From an uncultured Chloroflexota bacterium (lineage in GTDB: Bacteria; Chloroflexota; Anaerolineae; Anaerolineales; Anaerolineaceae): DNA of 6,772 nucleotides. Below, in pieces: positions 1-5,963 of the stretch. The notes beneath the pieces are model-generated. The model saw only the letters and a list, made by a program, of their open reading frames with translations, did not search any database and was not told the DNA's origin. Each line of letters opens with the position of its first letter. Position 1 is the first letter of the stretch. The translations under genes and the position numbers were made by a program. The DNA is taken from positions 1-6,772 of the forward strand of contig CADBKS010000165.1 in the NCBI GenBank assembly GCA_902795255.1. The letters are read 5' to 3'.

Positions 1-789
1 ATCGTACCGGATATTTCCAATCCGTTTTTTGCGGATATTGCGCTTGCTGTAAATGAATATGCCTATGAAAAAGGCTATACTACGATCCTGTGCAGTACCA
101 ACTGGAATGTAGAGATCGAAAAACAGCAGATCGAACAGCTGGAAAACCAGCGCGTTGACGGGATCATTTACAAACCCGCAGGCAGAAATCCGATGGATCT
201 GTCCGGGTCATTCATTCCCAGTGTGCTGATCTCCTGTATTCCGGGAGAAAACAGCACCTATATTGAAGTTGACAACTACAGCGGCGGAAGGACCGCTGCT
301 GATCATCTGGTGAAGTGCGGTTACAGCCGTTTTGCTTTTATCGGAGGAACACGGGACAGCCAGTCCAACCAGTTCCGTATTGACGGATATTATGAGCGGC
401 TGAAAGAGCTCCGGATGGATATCTGTGAAGACCGGATCCTGTACGGCGGTTTTTCTGTTGAAAGCGGATACCGTCTGGCAGCCGGACTGATGGCCGGTGC
501 GGATAAGCCGGACGCGATCTTCTGCGGAAACGACCTGATTGCGATCGGGGTCCAGCAATTTTTACTGGAGCATAATTATAAGGTGCCTGAGGAGATCGGT
601 GTGGTCGGCTTTGATGATATCCTGCTTGCCGGACTTCCCCAGATACAGATGACGACGATTGCCCAGCCCCGAAGTTTAATGGGGAAGACTGCTGCCGAAA
701 TTTTGCTGGAGAGCATTGAAGGCAGAGAGATCGAGCAGAAGCATATCATATTGGAACCGCAGTTAGTGATTCGAAGGAGTACAAGATAA
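1..789 (+). CDS. LacI-family transcriptional regulator, 5'-truncated by window edge
   Basis: This frame is open from base 1 and encodes the last 262 residues of a LacI/GalR-type repressor. The visible start, IVPDISNPFFADIA, is the classic first strand of the periplasmic-binding-protein-like sensor domain, so about 60 residues with the helix-turn-helix and hinge helix lie outside the window. Further family marks are RVDGIIYKP, the GGRTAADHL segment, FRIDGYY, FCGNDLIAIGV, VGFDDI, the TTIAQP strand, GKTAAEILL and the terminal VIRRSTR. Family members bind an operator as dimers and release it, or tighten, on binding a sugar or related effector. An internal ATG at 193 is not the gene start, because clear homology continues upstream of it. 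The stop codon overlaps the larA-like start by one base, so the two genes are almost surely co-transcribed. The effector is unknown; the neighbour suggests a sugar acid or its metabolite (inference). Confidence 0.95.
   Translation: MVPDISNPFFADIALAVNEYAYEKGYTTILCSTNWNVEIEKQQIEQLENQRVDGIIYKPAGRNPMDLSGSFIPSVLISCIPGENSTYIEVDNYSGGRTAADHLVKCGYSRFAFIGGTRDSQSNQFRIDGYYERLKELRMDICEDRILYGGFSVESGYRLAAGLMAGADKPDAIFCGNDLIAIGVQQFLLEHNYKVPEEIGVVGFDDILLAGLPQIQMTTIAQPRSLMGKTAAEILLESIEGREIEQKHIILEPQLVIRRSTR
774..779 (+). promoter_or_regulatory. Ribosome binding site of the larA-like gene, inside the lacI 3' end
   Basis: AAGGAG lies 9 bases before the ATG at 789 and within the last codons of the LacI-type gene. 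Together with the TAATG stop/start overlap it fixes the start of the racemase gene and suggests translational coupling of regulator and enzyme. Confidence 0.8.
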
Positions 790-2036
790 TGAAACAAATC
801 TTTGCGATCGGAAAAGAACAGGTGGAGATCACCGTCCCTGATGAGAATGTTATGGGTGTTTTGCATGCAAATCTTCCGGATATTCCGCTGGATGAGCAGA
901 AAACCATCCGGGAATCTCTTGCAAATCCGATCGGTTCACCGAAACTTCGTGATATCGTGAAGCCCGGGGAACAAATCGTTATCGTGACGAGCGATATCAG
1001 CCGGCCGATGCCGTCTTATAAAGTTCTTCCGGCTGTTCTTGAGGAGATCAAAGCCGCCGGTGTGGAAAATAAGGATGTAAAAATTGTTCTTGCACTGGGC
1101 AGTCACCGCGGTCATACGGATGAGGAAAAGAAAAAGCTCTGCGGTGAGGCGGTTTTTGCGGAATATGAGATCCTTGACTCCAACGGAGAGATGGTCCATC
1201 TTGGCGTGACGAAGAACGGAACGCCGGTCGATGTCTTCAAACCGGTGGCTGAAGCTGACCGCGTGATCTGCCTCGGCAATATTGAGTATCATTATTTCGC
1301 AGGATACTCCGGCGGCATGAAAGCGATCATGCCGGGCGTTTCCACCCGTGAGGCGATCCAGAAAAATCACAGCCGCATGGTGGATCCGAACGCCGCTACC
1401 GGGAAGATCGAGGGAAATCCGGTCCGGGAGGATATTGATTCCGTGAGAGAGTTCGTCCCGGTCTGTTTTATCGTCAATGTGGTCCTGGATGAACATAAGC
1501 AGATCCGTCATTGTGTTTCCGGTGATGTGATCCAGGCGCATCGAGCCGGATGCAAACTTCTGGACAAAATGTACTCGCTCTCGATCCCGAAAAAGGCTGA
1601 TATCGTGATCGTTTCAGCCGGCGGATTCCCGAAGGATATGAATCTGTATCAGGCCCAGAAAGCTTTGGACAATGCAGGAAAGGCTGTGCGTGAGGGCGGA
1701 TCGATCATCTGGATCGCGTCCGGGATCGAGGGCCTCGGTGAAAAGCATTTCGAACAGTGGATGCTCAGCCATGACAATCCGCTGGACATGATCCCGCATA
1801 TTGAAAGAGAATTTGTTCTCGGCGGGCACAAAGCGGCTGCGATCGCAATGGTCATGAAACGGGCTGATATTTATCTCTGTACGGAACTGCAGCAGGACTT
1901 TGTAGAGAAGCTCCATTTCAATTACGTCGATGATCTGCAGAAAACGGTCGATGATCTGCTTGCAAAATACGGAGAAAAAGCAACTGTACTGATGATGCCG
2001 TACGGCGGATCGACATTGCCTGTTCCGCAGGAATAA
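789..2036 (+). CDS. larA: LarA-family nickel-dependent 2-hydroxyacid racemase/epimerase
   Basis: The 415-residue product matches the length of lactate racemase LarA (about 420 residues) and carries its conserved segments in order: SDISRP (68-73), ALGSHRGHT (102-110), EYHYFAGYSGGMKAIMPG (166-183), QKNH (191-194) and NLYQAQKAL (285-293). By comparison with Lactiplantibacillus plantarum LarA, H106, H168 and H194 match the two catalytic histidines and the nickel-ligand histidine set, K178 matches the lysine that covalently holds the nickel-pincer nucleotide, D69/R72 and Q288/K291 match the remaining active-site residues. The spacings 168-178-194 are identical to those in LarA. Such cytoplasmic enzymes invert the C2 hydroxyl by hydride transfer to the pincer cofactor. 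The cofactor-making genes larB, larC and larE are not in the window. The family includes racemases or epimerases for lactate, malate, aryl-lactates and sugar acids; the LacI-type neighbour favours a sugar acid here, so the symbol denotes family, not substrate. Confidence 0.88.
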   Translation: MKQIFAIGKEQVEITVPDENVMGVLHANLPDIPLDEQKTIRESLANPIGSPKLRDIVKPGEQIVIVTSDISRPMPSYKVLPAVLEEIKAAGVENKDVKIVLALGSHRGHTDEEKKKLCGEAVFAEYEILDSNGEMVHLGVTKNGTPVDVFKPVAEADRVICLGNIEYHYFAGYSGGMKAIMPGVSTREAIQKNHSRMVDPNAATGKIEGNPVREDIDSVREFVPVCFIVNVVLDEHKQIRHCVSGDVIQAHRAGCKLLDKMYSLSIPKKADIVIVSAGGFPKDMNLYQAQKALDNAGKAVREGGSIIWIASGIEGLGEKHFEQWMLSHDNPLDMIPHIEREFVLGGHKAAAIAMVMKRADIYLCTELQQDFVEKLHFNYVDDLQKTVDDLLAKYGEKATVLMMPYGGSTLPVPQE

Positions 2037-2050
2037 GTTCATGCCAAAAG

Positions 2051-2089
2051 CACTCACTGTATGATTCGCGTGGTAATCCGGAGTGAGTG
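2051..2089. repeat. Imperfectly placed 8-bp inverted repeat with long loop downstream of larA-like gene
   Basis: CACTCACT (2051-2058) is the reverse complement of AGTGAGTG (2082-2089), with a 23-base loop between. It sits 14 bases after the racemase stop and just before a much stronger hairpin. It may be part of a compound 3' structure or chance. Confidence 0.4.
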
Positions 2090-2097
2090 ATTCATAA

Positions 2098-2145
2098 GAA
2101 GAAGCCGGATCGCTTGTGTATTTGCACAAGCGATCCGGCTTCTTC
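2098..2145. terminator. Perfect 21-bp hairpin between convergent genes, likely bidirectional terminator
   Basis: The arms 2098-2118 and 2125-2145 are exact reverse complements around the six-base loop TATTTG. The hairpin lies between the ends of two convergent genes, about 60 bases after the racemase stop and about 100 bases past the stop of the - strand gene, as expected for a shared terminator. The run of T after the stem is short and broken on both strands (CTGTTTATT on the + strand), so classical Rho-independent termination may be weak. The hairpin could act mainly as an RNA 3'-end stabiliser or a Rho-assisted stop. Confidence 0.65.
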
Positions 2146-2164
2146 CTGTTTATTCAGACGTCCC

Positions 2165-2200
2165 GGCTGAGTGTACAGCCCCGCTTTGTCTGGTACGGGG
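2165..2200. repeat. Two small adjacent inverted repeats in convergent intergenic region
   Basis: GGCTG (2165-2169) pairs with CAGCC (2176-2180) over a six-base loop, and CCCCG (2179-2183) pairs with CGGGG (2196-2200) over a 12-base loop. The two share bases and would be mutually exclusive. They lie just downstream of the - strand surface-protein gene and may add to its 3' RNA structure. Significance is uncertain. Confidence 0.3.
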
Positions 2201-2243
2201 ACTCATCCGTGACAATGCGTTTATTTTACGGCAGGAGCTCTTT

Positions 2244-3800
2244 TCAGTAGCTCAGCTCGGAAAAGGGCTGATGGATGAATGCGATCGCATCGACCGGATA
2301 CTCCCCGGACTGATTCTCCGGGATCGTAATATTGACCTTGAATTTTACAGGCCGTTCGTAGTAGCGGTCGGTATTATATTGCCCGACCAGTACCCAGCTT
2401 TCGCCGGAAGGAATATGCATCCGGACGACCGACTCCCCGCCGATGGTTTCCAGAAGTGTGTTATCGGTCCTTACTTCGATTTCGGCATCCAGTCCGCCTT
2501 TGCTTTCCGGAATGTAGAGGTAAATGCTGTAGACCCCGATCGGCCACGGCTCTTTGGAACTGTATTCGACCGTGCATTTGCTTTTCGGGTTGATGATCAG
2601 CTGGTAGGAATCGTCCCATGAGGTAGAGTTGTCTTCTTTGAACCGGCTGTTCCCTGCCGAGATCGTTGCCTGCGTATCATCCATAATGTAGCGGGTCCCG
2701 TTGTTCGGCAGTGCATTGAGAAGTGACAGGTCCGTCATTTTACGGGGAACGATCATGACCCGGTCCGCGGCCACATAGGTGTATTGGTCGCGCAGTCCCC
2801 AGATCGTTGAGACGCTCAGGATATCCCGCGACTGCATGATGTAATAAATTCCGAGACTGCGCCAGGTATCCATATTCTGACGCGGATCATACTGGCTGGT
2901 CATAAAAGTAACGGTGGTCCCGGAGGTCAGCGGTGTCAGCGTCTGTCCGCCAAGCTGGACAAGGAAATCAAGCGACCCGCCGGAACTGTAATAGGTATCC
3001 ATTACATAGATTTCGTACAGGCCTTCCTTCAGACTCTGATCCATGAACCAGCGGATCGATCCGCCGTTCATTGTTGCGAACCATTCGCTGTCGTACAGTG
3101 AGTTCATGTTGCCGAGGTCCTGGACGATCTGGCTTGAACTGGTCCAGTAAATGCTGTCCAGCGGCGGATCAACTTCTGCACTGTTTTTCGCAGTAAGTAT
3201 CACCAGCCCTTCAGGAGCATTGGGTACTTCAGGATCAAGTTTGCTTCCGTCTGCGATCCAGTAGGTTGAAATCGGGCCTGGTGTAGGTGTGGGTGAAGCG
3301 GTGGGCGTGTTTGTTGCCAGCGGCGTTACGGTCGGTGTTGCCGGGACCGTTGCGGTTGGCGGTGCCGGTGTGGGCGTGTTGGTCGGCCAGAATGTCATGG
3401 AATTGCGGATCTTCGGGGCAAACAGCCATCCCATATAGACGACAATAAACACAGTCAGCATCCCGACGAAAATACGGGAAAGGATCTCTCCGAATGGAAG
3501 CCCGTTCCCGCTGCTTTTTTTTACAGGTTCCTCTTTTTGCGGTTTTGCCGGTTCTGTGGGTTCCTGCCGGGGCGGATAGTTTGTCTGCCCCGGAACGTTT
3601 TGAGACTGATTTATATTGTTTTGCGGCATTCCCGGGATGTTCTGTTGTACCCTGCTGCCCTGCGGCATTGCCGCGGACTGGGGAAAATTCGGCGGGTATG
3701 GGTATCCCGGGTTCCCCGTGTTGGGTGACGGACGTGAATTGCCCTGCCGGGGAAAATTCTGAGGGGGGATCTGGTTGAAGTTTTGATTATTGGAATTCAT
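2244..3800 (-). CDS. Membrane-anchored surface protein with Thr/Pro linker and two golvesin-like domains
   Basis: The 518-residue product has four parts. Residues 1-97 are Asn/Gln/Pro-rich, low in complexity and end in charged Lys/Glu (PAKPQKEEPVKKSS). Residues 108-127 form one hydrophobic membrane helix (IFVGMLTVFIVVYMGWLFA). Residues 139-176 are a Thr/Pro-repeat linker. Residues 178-518 hold two beta-rich units with the pattern of golvesin/xanthan-lyase CBM-like domains: GLYEIYV, then WRSLGIYYI, then YVAADRVMIV in the first; GVYSIYLYIP, then WVLVGQYNT, then YPVDAIAFI in the second. There is no cleavable signal peptide, so the likely topology is cytoplasmic N-terminus and extracellular C-terminus. 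I infer binding of cell-surface or environmental polysaccharide; no catalytic motif is seen. The ATG at 3800 is the only start codon after an in-frame TGA upstream. Its Shine-Dalgarno is weak. It stands alone on this strand, convergent with larA and divergent from the next cluster. Confidence 0.85.
   Translation of the reverse strand: MNSNNQNFNQIPPQNFPRQGNSRPSPNTGNPGYPYPPNFPQSAAMPQGSRVQQNIPGMPQNNINQSQNVPGQTNYPPRQEPTEPAKPQKEEPVKKSSGNGLPFGEILSRIFVGMLTVFIVVYMGWLFAPKIRNSMTFWPTNTPTPAPPTATVPATPTVTPLATNTPTASPTPTPGPISTYWIADGSKLDPEVPNAPEGLVILTAKNSAEVDPPLDSIYWTSSSQIVQDLGNMNSLYDSEWFATMNGGSIRWFMDQSLKEGLYEIYVMDTYYSSGGSLDFLVQLGGQTLTPLTSGTTVTFMTSQYDPRQNMDTWRSLGIYYIMQSRDILSVSTIWGLRDQYTYVAADRVMIVPRKMTDLSLLNALPNNGTRYIMDDTQATISAGNSRFKEDNSTSWDDSYQLIINPKSKCTVEYSSKEPWPIGVYSIYLYIPESKGGLDAEIEVRTDNTLLETIGGESVVRMHIPSGESWVLVGQYNTDRYYERPVKFKVNITIPENQSGEYPVDAIAFIHQPFSELSY
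3273..3386 (-). other. Low-complexity Thr/Pro linker coding segment
   Basis: This stretch encodes residues 139-176 of the surface protein, made almost only of Thr, Pro, Ala and Val in TPTP/TPTA-type repeats, with GGTG/GGCG-rich coding DNA. Such linkers between a membrane anchor and outer domains are typical of Anaerolineae secreted proteins (known pattern) and are often glycosylated (inference). It is the main taxonomic clue in the window. Confidence 0.75.
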
Positions 3801-3831
3801 TGGCTCGGCCTGTTTCTCATTATTTCCCCAT

Positions 3832-3858
3832 ATTATATCATATGCGCCTGTTATTCAA
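3832..3858 (-). promoter_or_regulatory. Candidate sigma-70-type promoter of the surface-protein gene
   Basis: On the - strand a perfect TATAAT (3832-3837) lies 31 bases upstream of the ATG at 3800. A partial -35 match, TTGAAT (3853-3858), precedes it with a short 15-base spacer. The -10 match and position are good; the -35 is only fair. Confidence 0.45.
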
Positions 3859-3940
3859 AAAAGGCCTGAGGATTATTCCCGCTCACAGTTACCAGAGTCC
3901 TGTTCAAAATCATGCTTTTGTAAAATTACGGGTAAAATAA

Positions 3941-3950
3941 GAGGAGGAGA
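3941..3950 (+). promoter_or_regulatory. Strong ribosome binding site before the two-TM protein gene
   Basis: GAGGAGGAGA is a near-perfect Shine-Dalgarno sequence 5-8 bases before the ATG at 3956. It is the strongest in the window and decides this start. The following two genes have weak or no sites of their own and probably rely on translation coupled to this one. Confidence 0.85.
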
Positions 3951-3955
3951 ATTAT

Positions 3956-4375
3956 ATGCGTGAGAATGAACAGAGATTGAATAACAGGGATGAACGGAAA
4001 CAAATTGAGCTTCCGGTTCTGTTGTCAGTTTTGGCCCTTGTGATTTTCGCCGGGATACTGGTCTGGCTGGCAGTCAGGGAGCCGAATGCGCTTTCCGGAA
4101 TACGGGATCTGCTGATCACACTGATCGTTTTTTTGTGCTTTGTTATCGGCATTGCGCTTTCCGTGTTGTTTTTCTGGCTCAATTCCAGACTCAGCGGTGC
4201 CCGTGAGGCTATTGATAAAGTTCTTTCTCAGGCGGATGGCAAGACCGAGGAGCTTGCGGAAAAAATTACGGATATTCTGCGGAGCATATTGAATCCGTTC
4301 ATTGAGATCGGAGCAGGCAGTGCCGGGGTCCGCGGATTATTTACAGGAAAAAACACAGAGGAAAAGAATAAATGA
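3956..4375 (+). CDS. Small two-TM membrane protein of unknown function
   Basis: The 139-residue product starts with a charged cytoplasmic stretch (1-18), followed by two hydrophobic helices at about 19-40 and 52-74 with the short loop REPNALSGIRD between. Residues 75-117 look like an amphipathic helix rich in Arg, Glu, Lys and Leu, and the tail (118-139) is Gly- and Lys-rich. Both ends should face the cytoplasm by charge. I do not recognise a named family. It heads a tight cluster: its TGA overlaps the start of the next gene as ATGA, and its own Shine-Dalgarno is strong. The upstream 155-bp spacer is divergent from the surface-protein gene and must hold promoters for both directions; TAAAAT at 3921-3926 or 3933-3938 could be its -10, without a convincing -35. 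Confidence 0.82.
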   Translation: MRENEQRLNNRDERKQIELPVLLSVLALVIFAGILVWLAVREPNALSGIRDLLITLIVFLCFVIGIALSVLFFWLNSRLSGAREAIDKVLSQADGKTEELAEKITDILRSILNPFIEIGAGSAGVRGLFTGKNTEEKNK

Positions 4376-4557
4376 ACTGGAAAACGAAGACAATGCTTGT
4401 TTATATCCTGGGCGGATTGCTGCTTGGCGCTTTAGCAGGGATCATGACTGTCAGCAACGCGGAAGAAACACAGAAAGAACCTGAACTTGATTTTAAAAAA
4501 GGCGCCAAGTTCGGTATTGATGCCATAAACCTGATCCGTAAAAACATCGCGAAGTAA
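4372..4557 (+). CDS. Small single-TM glycine-zipper membrane protein
   Basis: The 61-residue product has a basic start (MNWKTK), one hydrophobic helix at about 8-27 with regularly spaced glycines (GGLLLGALAG), an acidic stretch (EETQKEPELD) and a C-terminal amphipathic segment ending in RKNIAK. The glycine spacing suits close helix packing in the membrane and recalls the membrane part of YtxH-like proteins, but the rest does not match that family, so I leave it unnamed. The start overlaps the previous stop as ATGA, with GAGG at 4358-4361 as a modest ribosome site. Its stop is followed immediately by the ATG of the PfkB-fold gene. Gene reality rests on this gapless packing and on a credible membrane protein; no homology was tested. 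Confidence 0.75.
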   Translation: MNWKTKTMLVYILGGLLLGALAGIMTVSNAEETQKEPELDFKKGAKFGIDAINLIRKNIAK

Positions 4558-5595
4558 ATGGCAGGGGAAGATAATTATTCTCCTTATCTGATCATCGGCA
4601 GACTTTCCCGGGATTTCATCCTGACACGGGAAGGAAATGATATCAATGACCTTCCCGGCGGGCATGTTCTATACAGTGCTATCGGTATGTCGCCGTGGGA
4701 AAAAAATCCGGGCCTTGTTGCAAGGATCGGATCGAATTTTCCTCAAAAATTTATTGATTATCTGACCCGTTATCATTTCAGCACATCCGGACTGAAATAC
4801 CTTGGCGATGAGCTTGAACAGCGAAATTTTATTTCGTTTTATGAGCCTGAGCCCGGCTTTTTCCCCGAAAGGAGCGGGCGGAAAAGCGTCCTTTCCCAGT
4901 ATTTTCATGCCGGAAAGGCTTTTCCCCGTGAACTGCTTGGGTACGACAGCAGTTCGGGACATTATGGCAGCGGAGCAGAGCGGACGAAGGAAACGATCCT
5001 TGTCCGTGATATCCCCCGCAGTTTTCTGGAAGCACGCTGTATTCTTCTGTGTCCGCTGGATTATCTGTCTCACAACCTCCTTCCGCAGGCTTTTTCGGGA
5101 GCCGTCCGGCCAACGATCGTGATCCATGCCGGAAACGATTATATGCATCCTTTTTTCTTTGATTCGGTCAAGCCGTTGATTTCCGGACTTTCTGCTTTTA
5201 TTACACGGGAAAAGCACCTCCGGTTCCTTTTTGCCGAAAAGTACCGGATCAATGATCCTGATGATATGATGAAGATCCTGCTTGGTTATGGTGCGGAAAA
5301 TATCGTTGTGATGATGGCGGACCGGACTTTTCGCTTCATAAACCGTGTGGACGGGACAGTCAGGCACCTGGATCCGGGAGAGGCCGGACAGCAGGATCTT
5401 ATCGGTGAATTGTCATGCTTCTGCGGAGCTTACCTGATCGGGCTGAATGAGACTTATGACCATGTGAGAGCATGTGCTTATGGAGCCGCGCGTGCTTCTC
5501 TGCTTAGAAATGACCTGAATCCATTCAATAACCTGAACGTACTGGATACACTTCTGAACGAAAAAATACGCCTTCTGACGAACCGTGTCGAGTGA
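4558..5595 (+). CDS. PfkB/ribokinase-fold protein with degenerate catalytic motifs, probable pseudokinase
   Basis: The 345-residue product has the PfkB layout: first strand YLIIGRLSRDF (10-20), substrate-side glycine motif PGGHVLYSAIG (33-43), ARIGSNFP (55-62), a lid strand RNFISFYE (89-96), CILLCPLDYL (161-170), a domain at 240-260 and the last helical block DLIGELSCFCGAYLIGL (280-296). The last block aligns with the family signature DxTGAGDxFxGxFL, but GAGD is replaced by GELS: the catalytic Asp is S286 and the anion-hole Gly is L285. The usual TxGxxG strand near the nucleotide site reads VMMADRT (251-257), with A254 and T257 in place of the glycines. A Ser/Gly-rich insertion (about 100-155) separates lid and core. 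Known PfkB enzymes phosphorylate sugars or nucleosides with ATP; this one may bind a ligand without doing so (inference). Start: ATG directly after the previous stop, no clear Shine-Dalgarno, so probably coupled translation. Confidence 0.8.
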   Translation: MAGEDNYSPYLIIGRLSRDFILTREGNDINDLPGGHVLYSAIGMSPWEKNPGLVARIGSNFPQKFIDYLTRYHFSTSGLKYLGDELEQRNFISFYEPEPGFFPERSGRKSVLSQYFHAGKAFPRELLGYDSSSGHYGSGAERTKETILVRDIPRSFLEARCILLCPLDYLSHNLLPQAFSGAVRPTIVIHAGNDYMHPFFFDSVKPLISGLSAFITREKHLRFLFAEKYRINDPDDMMKILLGYGAENIVVMMADRTFRFINRVDGTVRHLDPGEAGQQDLIGELSCFCGAYLIGLNETYDHVRACAYGAARASLLRNDLNPFNNLNVLDTLLNEKIRLLTNRVE

Positions 5596-5605
5596 GGTGT
5601 ATAAT
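5575..5605 (+). promoter_or_regulatory. Candidate promoter for the YtxH-like gene
   Basis: TATAAT at 5600-5605 is a perfect -10 hexamer starting five bases after the upstream stop. The best -35, CTGACG (5575-5580), is inside the kinase-fold gene with a 19-base spacer and matches only partly. If real, it would give the YtxH-like gene its own transcript with a leader of roughly 80 bases. Confidence 0.35.
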
Positions 5606-5620
5606 TGTCATGTCAAATAA

Positions 5621-5676
5621 TATGTCCCGGAATATTACCATCCGGAACCGTAATAGTCAGGACATTATGTCCCGGA
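5621..5676 (+). repeat. Direct repeat pair and 13-base palindrome in the ytxH leader
   Basis: TATGTCCCGGA occurs at 5621-5631 and again at 5666-5676, 45 bases apart. The second copy overlaps the palindrome GGACAT-T-ATGTCC (5660-5672) and runs into the Shine-Dalgarno GGAGG (5674-5678) of the YtxH-like gene. Smaller inverted repeats lie between the copies (CCGGA 5627-5631 with TCCGG 5641-5645; ATTAC 5634-5638 with GTAAT 5650-5654). The layout suits an operator or a leader RNA that could mask the ribosome site, but this is inference. Confidence 0.5.
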
Positions 5677-5690
5677 GGATTGCATAGATC

Positions 5691-5903
5691 ATGATCGAAA
5701 AAACATTGAAATTTGTATTGGGGTTGTTTGCCGGTGCGGTCTGCGGTGCTGCTGTGGCTGTTCTGCTTACTCCGAAAAGCGGTGAGGATATCCGCGGGGA
5801 AATCAGAAACTCTTTTGATGAGATCAGGCTGGATTATGAATTAGGCAAAGAAAAAAAGCGGCAGGATCTTGAAGCTGACCTTCGCCGCCGCTGGGGTGAA
5901 TAA
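5691..5903 (+). CDS. YtxH-like small membrane protein
   Basis: The 70-residue product starts with one glycine-rich hydrophobic helix (about 5-27, FVLGLFAGAVCGAAVAVLLTP) followed by KSGEDIRGEIRNS, the hallmark arrangement of the YtxH domain, and a highly charged, probably helical or coiled-coil tail ending RRRWGE. YtxH-type proteins are small membrane-bound proteins linked in some bacteria to general stress; their molecular role is not settled. An in-frame TAG at 5685-5687 rules out an earlier start, and GGAGG (5674-5678) supports ATG at 5691, although the 12-base spacing is long. It follows the kinase-fold gene on the same strand after a 95-base spacer and is closed by a strong terminator. 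Confidence 0.88.
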   Translation: MIEKTLKFVLGLFAGAVCGAAVAVLLTPKSGEDIRGEIRNSFDEIRLDYELGKEKKRQDLEADLRRRWGE

Positions 5904-5914
5904 TAACTTTTGAT

Positions 5915-5953
5915 AAAAAAATGGCCCTCTGTTATAGATGAGGGCCATTTTTT
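5915..5953. terminator. Bidirectional Rho-independent terminator
   Basis: ATGGCCCTC (5921-5929) pairs exactly with GAGGGCCAT (5940-5948) over a ten-base loop. The arm is flanked by a run of A on the left (5915-5920) and T on the right (5949-5953), giving a U-tail on both strands. It closes the YtxH-like gene on the + strand and galE on the - strand, whose stop lies at 5964. Confidence 0.92.
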
Positions 5954-5963
5954 ATTCCCGGTG

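Noticed and set aside
936..1541. Open frame of 201 codons on the - strand inside the larA-like gene
   Set aside because: It is antisense to a gene with clear active-site conservation, with a His/Asp/Arg-rich composition typical of a shadow frame and no domain.
1614..2129. Open frame of 171 codons on the - strand
   Set aside because: It begins inside the 21-bp hairpin and runs antisense through the conserved 3' half of the racemase gene, without recognisable motifs.
2098..2145. Hairpin as a CRISPR repeat, attachment site or insertion-sequence end
   Set aside because: It occurs once, has no spacers, no integrase or transposase nearby and no target duplication, and it lies where a shared terminator is expected.
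3898..3938. Promoter for the two-TM gene using TAAAAT at 3921-3926 or 3933-3938
   Set aside because: No convincing -35 is found at a proper distance from either hexamer; a promoter must exist in this divergent spacer but I cannot place it.
4669..5367. Open frame of 232 codons on the - strand inside the kinase-fold gene
   Set aside because: It is antisense to a credible PfkB-fold protein in a tight operon and shows no recognisable family features.
5395..5421. Frameshift or sequencing error as the cause of the missing GAGD motif
   Set aside because: The flanking residues (D280, G283, F288 and the CGAYLIGL that follows) stay aligned in one frame without gaps, so substitutions rather than an indel explain the change.
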